Positions 17,460 through 26,507 of a DNA stretch of 64,000 nt are shown piece by piece (within the stretch, counting starts at the first letter, position 1; each line of letters begins with the position of its first letter). The notes beneath the pieces were generated by a model. It saw only the letters and a program-made list of their open reading frames with translations. It ran no database searches and had not been told where the DNA came from. Where the stretch lies: NCBI RefSeq assembly GCF_029892685.1, contig NZ_JARXVD010000001.1, positions 496,001-560,000 of the forward strand, in the 5' to 3' direction. The DNA is from Mycobacterium sp. OTB74. GTDB lineage: Bacteria > Actinomycetota > Actinomycetes > Mycobacteriales > Mycobacteriaceae. A program made the translations under genes and the position numbers.

Positions 17460-19630
17460 GGCTTACCGCCGCGCCCCGACAGTTGCCAGATCGGCACCTG
17501 CGTGTCGCCGACGGCCAGATGACCGGCGGGTGTGAAGCGATGGGTGTCGCGTACGGCTTCGTAGACTCGCCCAGTGATGTAGATACCTGGTTGGGGGCCA
17601 CCAGCCTGGACTTGGTAGGCCAAATCGACTGCGCTGCCCCACATGTCGTAGATCATGCTGGTGCCGCCCACCAGACCACTGGTGACGGTGCCGGTGTCGA
17701 TTCCGGCCCGAAAACGCAGGTGGTAGTCGTTCTCGGTGTTGAAGCGGTCGACGATGCGTTGCATTTCGATGGCGAACGCGACTGTACGGTCGATGTTGTC
17801 CAGTCGTGGGACGTTCAGCCCGCAGCTGGCCGTGTACCCGTTGCGCAGGATTCTGACTTGTTCGACGCCGCCCCGCTCGGCGGCGTCGTTGAACTGGCGT
17901 ACCAATTCGTTGACAACGGTCATGAATTCGTCGGGCGGCAGCTCGTCGGACAGCGTGTCCAATCCATCGATGTCGGCGAAGATCACTGCGACGTCCTGGT
18001 GATCCTGACTGGTGTCCTCGCCCCGGCGGTAACGCTCGGCGATCGATTCGGGCATCAGTGACCGCAGCAACTGCGCGTTCTCTTCGCGCTGGCGGCGCAG
18101 CAGGTCGTCCTTGATGCCCAGCTGGCGGCTCATGTCATTGAAGGTTCTCGTCAGGTCAGCGAACTCGTCTCTGCCGCGTACCGGTATGGCCGCGTCGTAG
18201 TCGCCTCGGCTGACTTTCAGGGCTCCGGCCTCAAGGTTGCGGATAGGCCGGACGAACAACTGAGCCAGCGCCATCGCGGCGAGGCAGTCGAGGATCACGA
18301 TCACCGTCACGGCCAACCCCAAGGTCCTGGTGAAGACCCGTTCAGGCGCGAACGCCTCGGCGGTGTCGATCTTGGCCACGACCGACCACGTCACATCCGA
18401 GCCTATCTGCACAGGTGCGTAGGCCTGCAGTGTTTCGTTCCCGAGGTAGTCGGTGGCGACCTGCACCCCTGACTGGCCACGCTGCGCCGCGTGGGTCACG
18501 TCGCTGCCGACCGGCTGCACCAGCGTTGTACCGCCGAGGCGGATTGCCTTCTGAACAACAGTGGCTGGGGTCCCGGCGGCGATGGCTTTCTTTTGGTACA
18601 ACTCCGGGTTCTCCAGAAACAGCCGAGAATCTGACCGCATGAGACCGTCGGGCCCCGCCAGGTAGGTCTCGCCGGTGGCTCCGAGCCCGTTGTCTTCCCA
18701 GCGGCGGTCCAGGGTCATCAGTTTGTTCAGCCCGGTGATCGGGAACTGTAGTGCCAGCACTCCCAGCGTGTGGTTGCCTGCCACCACCGGGGCTGCCATC
18801 CACGCGACCGGCCGGTCCCCGGCCGGGTGATATGGCTGAAAGTCGGTGACGGCGACGTACCCGACTTGGTCGCCAACGATCGCCTTGTCGTAGACATGGC
18901 GGAGGTTGCTTTGTTCGTAAGGCCCGTTCAGGACGTTGGTTCCCAGGTCCGCCCCCTTGTTCGCCGAATACACGACGTTGCCGGCGGTGTCGAGAATCAA
19001 CGCATCGCCATAACCGAACAGACCCACGATCTGGTGGAAGAAGCTGTCGTAGCGAGCGGCTGCGGCGGCCCAGGCGCTGGTGTCTGGAGATGGAGGGGGC
19101 GACCCGGGCGGTTGTGCGGCTGCGACCGTGTAACGGGCTTGGAGGTACTTCGCCGCATTCGAGGTCGGTAAGAGCACGTCGAGATTGAGTTTGGCTCCGG
19201 TAGTTCGTTCAATCGGCGTGATCAGGTTGTCGGTGTAGTAGTTGACGAGCGCCCGTTGCTGGTCGGGATCGACCGGGACGGCATTCAATTCGTTGAATGC
19301 GAGGGTGAAGGTCTGCAGCGCATCGGACATCGCTGGTCCGCTGGTGTAGACCAGCAGCGCCTTCTTCAAGTCGGCGATTTGGGCCGTCAACTGTCGCGAC
19401 TGCGTCTCGCGAATCTGGGTCAGCCGGTCGAAGGCTGCGTTGCGCAAAGACGTTCGTCCAGATTGGTACCCGATGAGCCCGATAATCCCGGCCGAGATGA
19501 TGCTGGCGGCCAAGAGCATCGCGATGAGCTTCGATTGGATGCTGAACCGGCCGCGCACCCGTCGCCGTACCGGCGCTTCGGGCTCTGGTGTATCGCTTGC
19601 CTCAGGCCGGCTATCGGTAGATGTCGTCAT
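17456..19630 (-). CDS. Membrane sensor with HAMP and degenerate class III nucleotidyl cyclase domain (Rv2435c-like)
   Basis: The product has 724 residues: an N-terminal helix (FSIQSKLIAMLLAASIISAG), a long extracytoplasmic sensor region resembling a double Cache fold, a second helix near residue 420, a HAMP domain (VRPIRNLEAGALKVSRGDYDA), and a C-terminal cyclase domain. Metal residues D553 and D555 (FADIDG) are present. However, the second metal Asp is N597 in RILRNGY, the catalytic Asn is D669 and the transition-state Arg is Q673 (VDLAYQ). Activity is therefore doubtful. The start at 19630 follows GAGGAAC; a longer frame to 19693 lacks a site. It is encoded with the cNMP-binding MscS channel. 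Confidence 0.88.
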   Translation of the reverse strand: MTTSTDSRPEASDTPEPEAPVRRRVRGRFSIQSKLIAMLLAASIISAGIIGLIGYQSGRTSLRNAAFDRLTQIRETQSRQLTAQIADLKKALLVYTSGPAMSDALQTFTLAFNELNAVPVDPDQQRALVNYYTDNLITPIERTTGAKLNLDVLLPTSNAAKYLQARYTVAAAQPPGSPPPSPDTSAWAAAAARYDSFFHQIVGLFGYGDALILDTAGNVVYSANKGADLGTNVLNGPYEQSNLRHVYDKAIVGDQVGYVAVTDFQPYHPAGDRPVAWMAAPVVAGNHTLGVLALQFPITGLNKLMTLDRRWEDNGLGATGETYLAGPDGLMRSDSRLFLENPELYQKKAIAAGTPATVVQKAIRLGGTTLVQPVGSDVTHAAQRGQSGVQVATDYLGNETLQAYAPVQIGSDVTWSVVAKIDTAEAFAPERVFTRTLGLAVTVIVILDCLAAMALAQLFVRPIRNLEAGALKVSRGDYDAAIPVRGRDEFADLTRTFNDMSRQLGIKDDLLRRQREENAQLLRSLMPESIAERYRRGEDTSQDHQDVAVIFADIDGLDTLSDELPPDEFMTVVNELVRQFNDAAERGGVEQVRILRNGYTASCGLNVPRLDNIDRTVAFAIEMQRIVDRFNTENDYHLRFRAGIDTGTVTSGLVGGTSMIYDMWGSAVDLAYQVQAGGPQPGIYITGRVYEAVRDTHRFTPAGHLAVGDTQVPIWQLSGRGGKP

Positions 19631-19913
19631 GACCGTTCCTCGGGTGCAGGGTGAAGCGTGGGCTTCGAGCCGTCGGTTAGTACACCACGACAAGCCACGT
19701 CCGACACGGCATCGCGGCTGGCTTGCCTTCCACGCGTGTGCTGCTCACTGCTGCCCAACCCATCGCGGTCGGCGCCGATGGACTTGCGGCAGCCGAAGCC
19801 TGCATCCCCGAAGCGCTGAGTACCGCCGGTGCCAGCACCGACGGTCTACGAGAAACCGTGGCGGCGAGCCTGTTCACCACCGGATCCACGGGACTTCGGT
19901 AGCCGAACGGTAT

Positions 19914-19939
19914 ATAAGTATACGTATACGTTTACTTAT
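19914..19939 (+). promoter_or_regulatory. 26-bp palindromic operator upstream of the LuxE/LuxC/TetR operon
   Basis: A 26-bp near-perfect palindrome lies 45 bp before the operon start. Outer arms ATAAGTA/TACTTAT flank a perfect inner palindrome GTATACGTATAC; only one symmetric pair mismatches. It overlaps the likely promoter in an AT-rich patch that stands out from its surroundings. The same architecture recurs at 26339-26364. The TetR at 22740-23363 is the natural candidate ligand. The remaining bases of 19631-19913 hold no gene I can support; a plus-strand frame ending near 19902 is protein-like but has no convincing start. Confidence 0.75.
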
Positions 19940-19984
19940 TGTGGCGGGCCCGACAGTTGACCCGCGCCCACCGAGGAGGAGCAA

Positions 19985-21328
19985 ATGAGTTCAGCGATCG
20001 AGCGGCTGATGGCGCTCAACGGGGCGACGGACTGCTACGACATCGCGCCCGGCGACCTGTTGGCTGATCAGATTGCCGCGGCGGGTGAACGGCTGGAAAG
20101 CCAGGCGAGTTCGATTGGACTGCTGCGCAACCGGATCGAATCCGGAGGCATCAGCGCGATCACCACACCTGCTGATCTGGTGCCGTTGCTTTTCGCTCAC
20201 ACCACGTACAAGAGCTATTCGGAAGGTTGGCTCACCGGCGAGGACTGGGCGCGGATGGGCCGCTGGCTCAACACCGTGTCGACCCGACCGGTGGAGGACA
20301 TCAGCTATGCGGGAGTGTCGAGTTTGGACGGCTGGATCGACCGAGTGCAGAGCATCGGGCACTACCTGTCTTGCTCGAGCGGTACCACCGGCAAGCCGGC
20401 CATCCTCAGCGGAACCGAAGGCGATATCGACTTCTCCGCCAAAGCCAATGCCGCGGCCATCGTTTGGGCACTGGGCCTCAAGCCCGATCCGGAGCGCAAG
20501 TTCTTCGGCGTCGGCCCGCAGTTCGCCGCGCCACGGGAGAACGCGATCAAGGACGCGCTGATCGCCGCCATCGCCCCGGACGTGCCGGCGTACCAGTTCG
20601 GTTCGGCGCCCATCACTGTCGGCGGCATGGTCGAGATGATCGTGTTGCGCCGCAAGATCTCCGACGGCACAGCCAAACCGTCGGAGATCGCCGAATTCGA
20701 GAAGATCGCCGCCGAGCGCGGCGCGGAGATGACTGCGGCCTCCGACGACACGATCAACGCGCTGATCGAGGCCCGCAACCGCCCGATCATGGTCAGCGGG
20801 ATGTTCGGTCAGCTCCATCCGATCGCCGAGGGTGTACGGGCAAAAGGATTCAGCGGCAACGATTTTGCTGCGGGCAACTCCATGTTCGTCGCCGGCGGCC
20901 TCAAAGGTGCTGTGCTACCTGAGAATTACCGCGAGTACATCCTGGAGACGTTCAACGTCACCGAGGAACGGATGGCGCACATCTACAGCATGCGGGAGAT
21001 CAACTCCACGTTCCCGCTCTGTGAAGCGGGCCGCTACCACGTCTCGCCGTGGGTGATCGCGCTACCGCTCGATGTCAGCGGAGAACAACTTCTCGACGCC
21101 GGAAGCGGTGAGATCGAAGCCCGCGCCGCATTCATGGACCTCTCGATCGAGGGCCGCTGGGGCGGAATCATCAGCGGCGACAAGGTCGGCATCAGCTTCG
21201 GCAAATGCGCCTGCGGGCACCAGGGGCCGACGGTGGCGCGGGACATTCTGCGCTTCGCCGACCTTCCCGACGGCGACAAGATCAGCTGCGCCGGAAGCAT
21301 CGACGCCTACGTGCGGGGTGTGTCATGA
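19985..21328 (+). CDS. LuxE-like acyl-protein synthetase / AMP-binding enzyme
   Basis: The product has 447 residues. The adenylate-forming signature SCSSGTTGKPAILSGT lies at about residue 130. Later segments HIYSMREINSTFPLCEAGRYH and GRWGGIISGDKVGISFGKCACGHQGPTV resemble the LuxE acyl-protein synthetase/phenylacetate-CoA-ligase-like group, with a Cys-rich KCACGHQG motif. LuxE activates a fatty acid for transfer to LuxC; here the partner follows directly. The ATG at 19985 follows GAGGAGGAG, a strong site. It overlaps the LuxC-like gene by 4 bp (ATGA). The acid substrate is unknown. Confidence 0.8.
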   Translation: MSSAIERLMALNGATDCYDIAPGDLLADQIAAAGERLESQASSIGLLRNRIESGGISAITTPADLVPLLFAHTTYKSYSEGWLTGEDWARMGRWLNTVSTRPVEDISYAGVSSLDGWIDRVQSIGHYLSCSSGTTGKPAILSGTEGDIDFSAKANAAAIVWALGLKPDPERKFFGVGPQFAAPRENAIKDALIAAIAPDVPAYQFGSAPITVGGMVEMIVLRRKISDGTAKPSEIAEFEKIAAERGAEMTAASDDTINALIEARNRPIMVSGMFGQLHPIAEGVRAKGFSGNDFAAGNSMFVAGGLKGAVLPENYREYILETFNVTEERMAHIYSMREINSTFPLCEAGRYHVSPWVIALPLDVSGEQLLDAGSGEIEARAAFMDLSIEGRWGGIISGDKVGISFGKCACGHQGPTVARDILRFADLPDGDKISCAGSIDAYVRGVS

Positions 21329-22743
21329 GTTCTGCTGCTGAACAGACCTTTTCGGCGCCGCACTTCATCCGGGGGCACCTGGTCGAAGGGGATCAGGTTC
21401 GACACCGGTCACGCGATCTGGGTGCGGATTTCACCACGCCGGCCATGGATCTGGATGCCATCGTGACACCGCGTTCACAGCTGCCGCCGCTTCTGGACAC
21501 CAAGCTCGACGAGATCATCGACTTCCTCGTCGAGGTCGGCGAACGCCTGCACCTGGACTGCAATCCCTATCTGCAGGAATGTCTCGAGCGCATCGCCGCC
21601 ACCAACCCGTTGCCGCGCCGCGTGGTGGAGAACCTCTACCGCGAAGCACCGCTTTACCTGAGTCGCCCACTGTTGGAGAGCATGGTGGAGTCCAACTTCG
21701 CCAACCGCGACGCGCTCGACGGCTGGGTCCAGAAAACCGACCTGTTCGGTAGCAAGCTGGCCATCCGCGCCTTCCCACCGCGGATCGTGCACATGCTCGC
21801 CGGTAACGCCCCGGCCGGTTGCGTGGCGTCGATAGCTCAGGGTGCAATCATCAAGGCAGTCAACCTGTTCAAGATGCCCTCGAGCGACCCATTCACCACG
21901 GTCGCGGTGCTGCGCACCATGGCCGACATCGATCCGGCGCACCCGCTGGTGCAGTCGATGACGGCGGTGTACTGGCAGGGCGGCGATGAAGCCATCGAGC
22001 GCACGCTCTACCGGCCGCAGTATTTCGACAAGATCGTCGCCTGGGGCGGCGGTCCAGCGATCAACAATGTCATCCGCTACCTCGGACCGGGCATCCAACT
22101 GGTGTCATTCGACCCGAAGTCCTCCATCTCCATGATCGGGCGCGAGGCGTTCGTATCGGAACAAACCATGGACGAAGTCGCCGAGAAGTTGGCCCTGGAT
22201 ACCACGGTGTTCAACCAGGAAGCCTGTCTGGCAAGCCGATTCGTGTTCGCCGAAGGCGACCGCGCCCAACTGGAGGCGTTCTGCGCGAAGCTTGTGCAAC
22301 GCCTTGGCGTTGACCGCACCTACGCGTCGGCCAAAGCGATGCCGCTGCCGGCCGAGGTTCGCGACGAAGTCGAAATCATGTCGGCCATGGGCGAACTCAA
22401 ATCCTGGGGCACCTTCGACGGTAAGGGATTGGTGATCCTGTCTGAGGAGCCGGTCAACTTCCACCCGTCCAACAAGACCTCCAACGTCGTGATGGTCGAC
22501 TCCCTCGAGGACGCGGTCAAGTACGTCAACGTGGCGACCCAAACCGTCGGCGTGTACCCGTATGAGCGCAAGGCGCTATTGCGCGACCGGATGGCAGCCG
22601 CCGGCGCCCAACGCCTGTGCCGCCTGGGGACCGCCAACGCCCACGCGCTCGGCAGTCCGCACGATGCGATGTATCCGCTGCAGCGCCTGGTGCATTGGAT
22701 GGCCGATGATGACGTGGACCTCGATCGACCGGCGGGTCCGTGA
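21325..22743 (+). CDS. LuxC-like acyl-CoA reductase
   Basis: The product has 472 residues and belongs to the LuxC acyl-CoA/acyl-enzyme reductase family, which makes aldehydes using NADPH in the aldehyde dehydrogenase fold. Visible features are HMLAGNAPAGCVASIAQG (nucleotide region), VAWGGGPAINNVIRYL, FDPKSSISMIGREAF, and the Cys-containing FNQEACLASRFVF, where the catalytic Cys is expected. The chosen start at 21325 overlaps the LuxE-like stop (ATGA). The stop overlaps the TetR start (GTGA). No luxA/luxB is present, so a role in acid-to-aldehyde reduction or detoxification, not light emission, is inferred. Confidence 0.85.
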   Translation: MSSAAEQTFSAPHFIRGHLVEGDQVRHRSRDLGADFTTPAMDLDAIVTPRSQLPPLLDTKLDEIIDFLVEVGERLHLDCNPYLQECLERIAATNPLPRRVVENLYREAPLYLSRPLLESMVESNFANRDALDGWVQKTDLFGSKLAIRAFPPRIVHMLAGNAPAGCVASIAQGAIIKAVNLFKMPSSDPFTTVAVLRTMADIDPAHPLVQSMTAVYWQGGDEAIERTLYRPQYFDKIVAWGGGPAINNVIRYLGPGIQLVSFDPKSSISMIGREAFVSEQTMDEVAEKLALDTTVFNQEACLASRFVFAEGDRAQLEAFCAKLVQRLGVDRTYASAKAMPLPAEVRDEVEIMSAMGELKSWGTFDGKGLVILSEEPVNFHPSNKTSNVVMVDSLEDAVKYVNVATQTVGVYPYERKALLRDRMAAAGAQRLCRLGTANAHALGSPHDAMYPLQRLVHWMADDDVDLDRPAGP

Positions 22744-23363
22744 CGACCCGACGTGGCCGGCCGACACAGGCCGAAGCGAAGAAGCTCGACCTTGCCGTGC
22801 GCAAGGCCGCGGTTGCGACGTTCGTCGAGCACGGCTACGACGGTGCCACGATGGAAGCCATCGCAACGGCCGCCGGGATCACCAAACGCTCGCTGTATGC
22901 CCGCTACCCGGACAAACGATCGGTCTTCGTCGACGTGATCCCTTGGGCGCTATCGCGTTTCGAAGACGACGGGTCGTCGACGATTTTGGAGGAGGAGGAC
23001 CTGCAGACGGCGCTGTTCGCCGTCGGCCGGGTGTCACTGAAGCGGGCGGTCGATCCACAAGCGGTGCGGCTCAAGCGGATTGCGATGAACGAGATCGGCC
23101 GCTTCCCGGAGTTCTCGGTCACCTCCGAGTCGATGATGTGGTCGGGTCGTCAGCGCATGCTGACCGAGCTGCTACGCCGCCACGAAGCCAAAGGCGCCAT
23201 CAAGGTCGATGACATCGAGTTGGCCGCAGAGCATTTCCTGGCGATGGTCGAGGCGATGCCCGGCCGGTTCGCTGACTTCGCTATCTACCGCAGCGCCAAA
23301 GAGAACGAGCGCCACTTGCAACAGGCTGTCAAGCTCTTCTTGAATGGCATACTCGTTCGCTGA
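22740..23363 (+). CDS. TetR family regulator of the LuxE/LuxC-like operon
   Basis: The product has 207 residues. The N-terminal helix-turn-helix is ATMEAIATAAGITKRSLYARYPDKRSVF, after MTTRRGRPTQAEAKK; the C-terminal dimer/ligand domain ends in RHLQQAVKLFLNGILV. It overlaps the LuxC-like stop by 4 bp (GTGA), so it is the last gene of the operon and probably autoregulated. The 26-bp palindromes at 19914-19939 and 26339-26364 are the likely binding sites, which would place the aldehyde dehydrogenase arm in the same regulon. Confidence 0.88.
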   Translation: MTTRRGRPTQAEAKKLDLAVRKAAVATFVEHGYDGATMEAIATAAGITKRSLYARYPDKRSVFVDVIPWALSRFEDDGSSTILEEEDLQTALFAVGRVSLKRAVDPQAVRLKRIAMNEIGRFPEFSVTSESMMWSGRQRMLTELLRRHEAKGAIKVDDIELAAEHFLAMVEAMPGRFADFAIYRSAKENERHLQQAVKLFLNGILVR

Positions 23364-23385
23364 CGCCGGTGGCCGCAGTGGGCGC

Positions 23386-24276
23386 CTAGGAGCGGCCGTC
23401 GACGATGACCCCGGCGGCCGATTCGATCGGTTTGATCACTGTGGTGAAATCCGATTCAGCGCCTTGTTCACGCAGCGTCGTCTCCCATTGTTCGGCAATG
23501 GCTGCGGCGATGGGACTCGGCGTCTGCAACCGCATGGCTTCGTCGAGATAGAGCCGGACGTCTTTGACCATCAGTCCGGTGGCGAAGCCGTAGTCGAAAG
23601 TCCTTGGCAGCACAGCGCGAGGGAACTTGTCCCGACTGGCGTGGGTACCACCGGAGCCCGCGTTGAGCACGTCGATCATCACCTGGGGGTCCAGGCCCGC
23701 CTTGACGCCCATCACGACGACTTCGGCGGTCGCCGCCAGCGCTGTCGCCGCCATGAGGTTATTGACCAGCTTCATGGTCTGACCGGCACCAGGCTTGTCG
23801 CTGACATAGAAGGGACGGCCCAGCGTTTCCAGTATGGGCTCGACCGTGTCGAAGTCGGCCTGGGGTCCCGACACCATGATGGCCAGGGTGCCGTTGGTCG
23901 CTCCGGTGACGCCGCCGCTGACCGGAGCGTCCCAGGTCGCGATACCCTGGCTGGTCAGCGCGGCGTTGATACGTTGCGCCACTTCACTTCCCACGGTGGA
24001 CAGGTCGATGAACCGCTGCACCCGACTGCCCTCGACAACGCCGTGTTCACCGGTGGCAACGTCGATGGACGCCTGCAGCGACGGCAGGCTGGCGAGCACC
24101 GTTTCCGCCCGGTCGGCGACATCCTTGGCCGACGTCGCCGCGTGTGCCCCCAACTCGATGGCCTGCTCGACGACGTCCGGGCGGGTGTCAAAGACGGTCA
24201 CCTCGAAACCGGCATCGATGAGCCGTGCGGCCATGGGAAACCCCATGTGCCCGAGGCCGATGAAACCGATCGTCAC
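23386..24276 (-). CDS. 3-hydroxyisobutyrate-dehydrogenase-family oxidoreductase
   Basis: This is a 296-residue beta-hydroxyacid dehydrogenase. The NAD(P) site is TIGFIGLGHMGFPMAARLID at the N-terminus, the substrate loop is DAPVSGGVTGATNGTL, and the catalytic lysine lies in GAGQTMKLVNNLMAA. The family oxidises short beta-hydroxy acids or reduces aldehyde acids. The GTG at 24276 overlaps the CMD gene stop by 4 bp, so the two are translationally coupled. It is convergent with the TetR gene with 22 bp between stops. Confidence 0.9.
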   Translation of the reverse strand: MTIGFIGLGHMGFPMAARLIDAGFEVTVFDTRPDVVEQAIELGAHAATSAKDVADRAETVLASLPSLQASIDVATGEHGVVEGSRVQRFIDLSTVGSEVAQRINAALTSQGIATWDAPVSGGVTGATNGTLAIMVSGPQADFDTVEPILETLGRPFYVSDKPGAGQTMKLVNNLMAATALAATAEVVVMGVKAGLDPQVMIDVLNAGSGGTHASRDKFPRAVLPRTFDYGFATGLMVKDVRLYLDEAMRLQTPSPIAAAIAEQWETTLREQGAESDFTTVIKPIESAAGVIVDGRS

Positions 24277-24668
24277 GGTGCATCCTGTCCGAGGGCGCCG
24301 GCTTCGGTGAGGGTCTCGCGGGCGATGCGGAAACTGTCTACCGCGGCGGGTATTCCGGCATACACACCGACCTGAAGCAGGACTTCGCGGATCTCCTCAA
24401 CACTGACGCCATTGTTTAGTGCACCGCGCAAGTGCGTGCGTAATTCGTTGGGCCGGTTGAGAACCGAGAGCATTGCGATGTTGAGCATGCTGCGTGTCTT
24501 GAGTGGCAGTTCCTCCCGGCCCCACACTGCACCCCAGCAGTACTCGGTGACCAAGTCCTGCAGTGGCTGATTGAAATCATCAACGTTGGCCGTAGCCTTC
24601 GCCACGTACTGTTCGCCGAGGACCGTAGTGCGGATCTGCCGGCCCTTGTCGTATGTCTGTTGATCCAT
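24273..24668 (-). CDS. Carboxymuconolactone decarboxylase (CMD) family protein
   Basis: The product has 131 residues. The CMD core is visible: FNQPLQDLVTEYCWGAVWGR, LPLKTRSMLNIAMLSVLNRP, ELRTHLRGALNNGVSVEEIREVLLQVGVYAGIPAA. It resembles PcaC (4-carboxymuconolactone decarboxylase), but many members have other ring-acid or lactone substrates. It lacks the CxxC of AhpD-type members. It lies between the aldehyde dehydrogenase and the hydroxyacid dehydrogenase, pointing to a catabolic role. Confidence 0.88.
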   Translation of the reverse strand: MDQQTYDKGRQIRTTVLGEQYVAKATANVDDFNQPLQDLVTEYCWGAVWGREELPLKTRSMLNIAMLSVLNRPNELRTHLRGALNNGVSVEEIREVLLQVGVYAGIPAAVDSFRIARETLTEAGALGQDAP

Positions 24669-24793
24669 GGCTTCTTCCGTATGTTCTTTAACCGCTTGAT
24701 TTCATTGGAATCCCGTTGGCATCAGTGTGGGCTATCACGGTCTGCCTTTCCGGTCCATTGGCGAAGTGGTTGCTTGGTCGGCCGCGGTCGCGA

Positions 24794-26218
24794 CTAGAGG
24801 GCCACCACGACGGTCTTGGTCGCGGTGACGGCATCGAGGGCCTCATAACCCTTTTCGCGGCCATAGCCTGATTTCTTGAACCCGCCGAAGGGCAATTCGA
24901 CGCCGCCGCCCGCGCCGTAGGTGTTCACATAGACCTGCCCGGCGACAAGGTCCGCAGCCAGTCGGTGGGCGCGGGACAGGTCGCGCGTCCACACCGCGGC
25001 CAGCAGCGCGTAGTCGGTGCCGTTGGCCAGCGCGAGAGCCTCGTCTTCATCGTCGAAGGTGTTGACGGTGATCACCGGCCCGAAGATTTCTTCCTGCGCG
25101 ATCGGTGCGGTCGGATCGACCCCATTGATGAGAGTAGGGGAGAAGTAGCTGCCGCCGGCCAGCTTGTCATCGACGGGTACTGTTCCACCACAGAGGATTT
25201 CACCACTCGTGCAGTCATGTAGGAACTGTTGCACCCGGGCCTGTTGTTTGTGGGAGATCAGCGGTCCAAGATCGAGATCGTCGAGGCCGGGACCGATGCG
25301 AACCCGGCTGAACCGGTCGATGACCATTGCGACGAGTTCGTCGTGGACAGCCGCATGCACCAGCAGGCGCGAACCTGCAGAGCACGTCTGCCCGGCGTTC
25401 TGCAGGATTGCTTTGCAGATGAAATCCGCCGCGCGGGTCAGGTCTGCATCTGGAAAGACGAGCTGGGGTGACTTGCCGCCCAACTCCAACACGGCCGGTA
25501 CCACGCGGTCGGCCGCCGCGTGCGCGATTTGTGAACCGACCTGGGTGGAGCCGACGAAACCGATGGCGGCCACACCCTGATGTGCCGCCAGCGCCGCGCC
25601 GGCTTCGGCGCCGATGCCGGTTACCACGTTGAACACCCCGGCCGGTAAGCCGGCGTCGACCGCTAATCGGGCGAATTCCACTGCGGTGCGCGGTGTTTCA
25701 TCGGCAGGTTTGACCACGGTGGCGTTGCCGGTGGCGATTGCCGGTGCTACCGCGCGCGACAGCAACTGCATCGGATAGTTCCACGCGACAACGTGACCGG
25801 TGACCCCCAGCGGCTCGCGCCGCGTGTACACATGCAAGTCAGGGGTAAGCGGGATCGACTGCCCGTAATAGGTGTCGATCGCGTGGGCGTAGAAACGGAA
25901 ATACCGGGCCGCGACGACGGCGTCGCTGCGGGCCTGGCTCAAGGGCTTGCCGGTGTCCTCGGATTCCAGCCGGGCAAGGTGTTCGCGGTGCTGGTCGATC
26001 CGGTCGGCGATCGCGCTCAGAATGGTCGAGCGCTCAGCCGGCGCGGTCCGCTGCCAGCCGCGCAGGGCCGCCTGTGCGGCCTGCGCCGCCTGGTCGACCT
26101 CGTCGGCACCGCCGCGACCGACCGGGCCCAACGTCTCACCAGTCGACGGGTTGATGTTGTCGTAGCTCGATGGCGAGGTGACGGTATGCCCGTCGATGTA
26201 CGACTGGGTTACCGCCAC
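24794..26218 (-). CDS. Aldehyde dehydrogenase
   Basis: This is a 474-residue NAD(P)-dependent aldehyde dehydrogenase. Motifs are GHVVAWNYPMQLL, VVKPADETP, the catalytic Glu in LELGGKSP, the catalytic Cys in NAGQTCSAGSR, and the C-terminal PFGGFKKSGYGREKG. It resembles betaine/4-guanidinobutyrate-type enzymes; the substrate is unknown. The GTG at 26218 follows GGAG. It heads the minus-strand arm (ALDH, CMD, hydroxyacid dehydrogenase). A copy of the 26-bp operator lies about 120 bp upstream, so it may oxidise the aldehyde made by the LuxC-like enzyme or share an inducer with it. Confidence 0.92.
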   Translation of the reverse strand: MAVTQSYIDGHTVTSPSSYDNINPSTGETLGPVGRGGADEVDQAAQAAQAALRGWQRTAPAERSTILSAIADRIDQHREHLARLESEDTGKPLSQARSDAVVAARYFRFYAHAIDTYYGQSIPLTPDLHVYTRREPLGVTGHVVAWNYPMQLLSRAVAPAIATGNATVVKPADETPRTAVEFARLAVDAGLPAGVFNVVTGIGAEAGAALAAHQGVAAIGFVGSTQVGSQIAHAAADRVVPAVLELGGKSPQLVFPDADLTRAADFICKAILQNAGQTCSAGSRLLVHAAVHDELVAMVIDRFSRVRIGPGLDDLDLGPLISHKQQARVQQFLHDCTSGEILCGGTVPVDDKLAGGSYFSPTLINGVDPTAPIAQEEIFGPVITVNTFDDEDEALALANGTDYALLAAVWTRDLSRAHRLAADLVAGQVYVNTYGAGGGVELPFGGFKKSGYGREKGYEALDAVTATKTVVVAL

Positions 26219-26338
26219 GGCGACTCCACGTTGGAGGTATGTCGCTGGATGACATCGATTCTCCGAGAGACGATCTCGCCCTCCTTCGGATCAGATGCAT
26301 GGGCAACGGGGCGCATTTGCGGATGCGTCCACCACCTC

Positions 26339-26364
26339 ATAAGTACCCCTGAACGTATACTTTG
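26339..26364 (-). promoter_or_regulatory. Second copy of the 26-bp operator, upstream of the aldehyde dehydrogenase
   Basis: The outer arm ATAAGTA (26339-26345) and the half-site ACGTATACTT (26353-26362) are identical to those in the 19914-19939 palindrome (read on its other strand) and sit at the same 26-bp spacing. The middle seven bases differ. It lies 121 bp upstream of the GTG at 26218. The rest of 26219-26507 has no gene I can support. Confidence 0.7.
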
Positions 26365-26507
26365 TCAAAGCTCCCTCTGCCGCAGCGTCGCCACGGCCCG
26401 CATCAGTAGTTCACATGTGGGCCACCCAGTCGACTTTGGAGGCTGCTCAACGAGCCGCACACGTCGGGATTCGGCGGTAGCCTTAGGCCCGACGCGTCGA
26501 GGACAGG

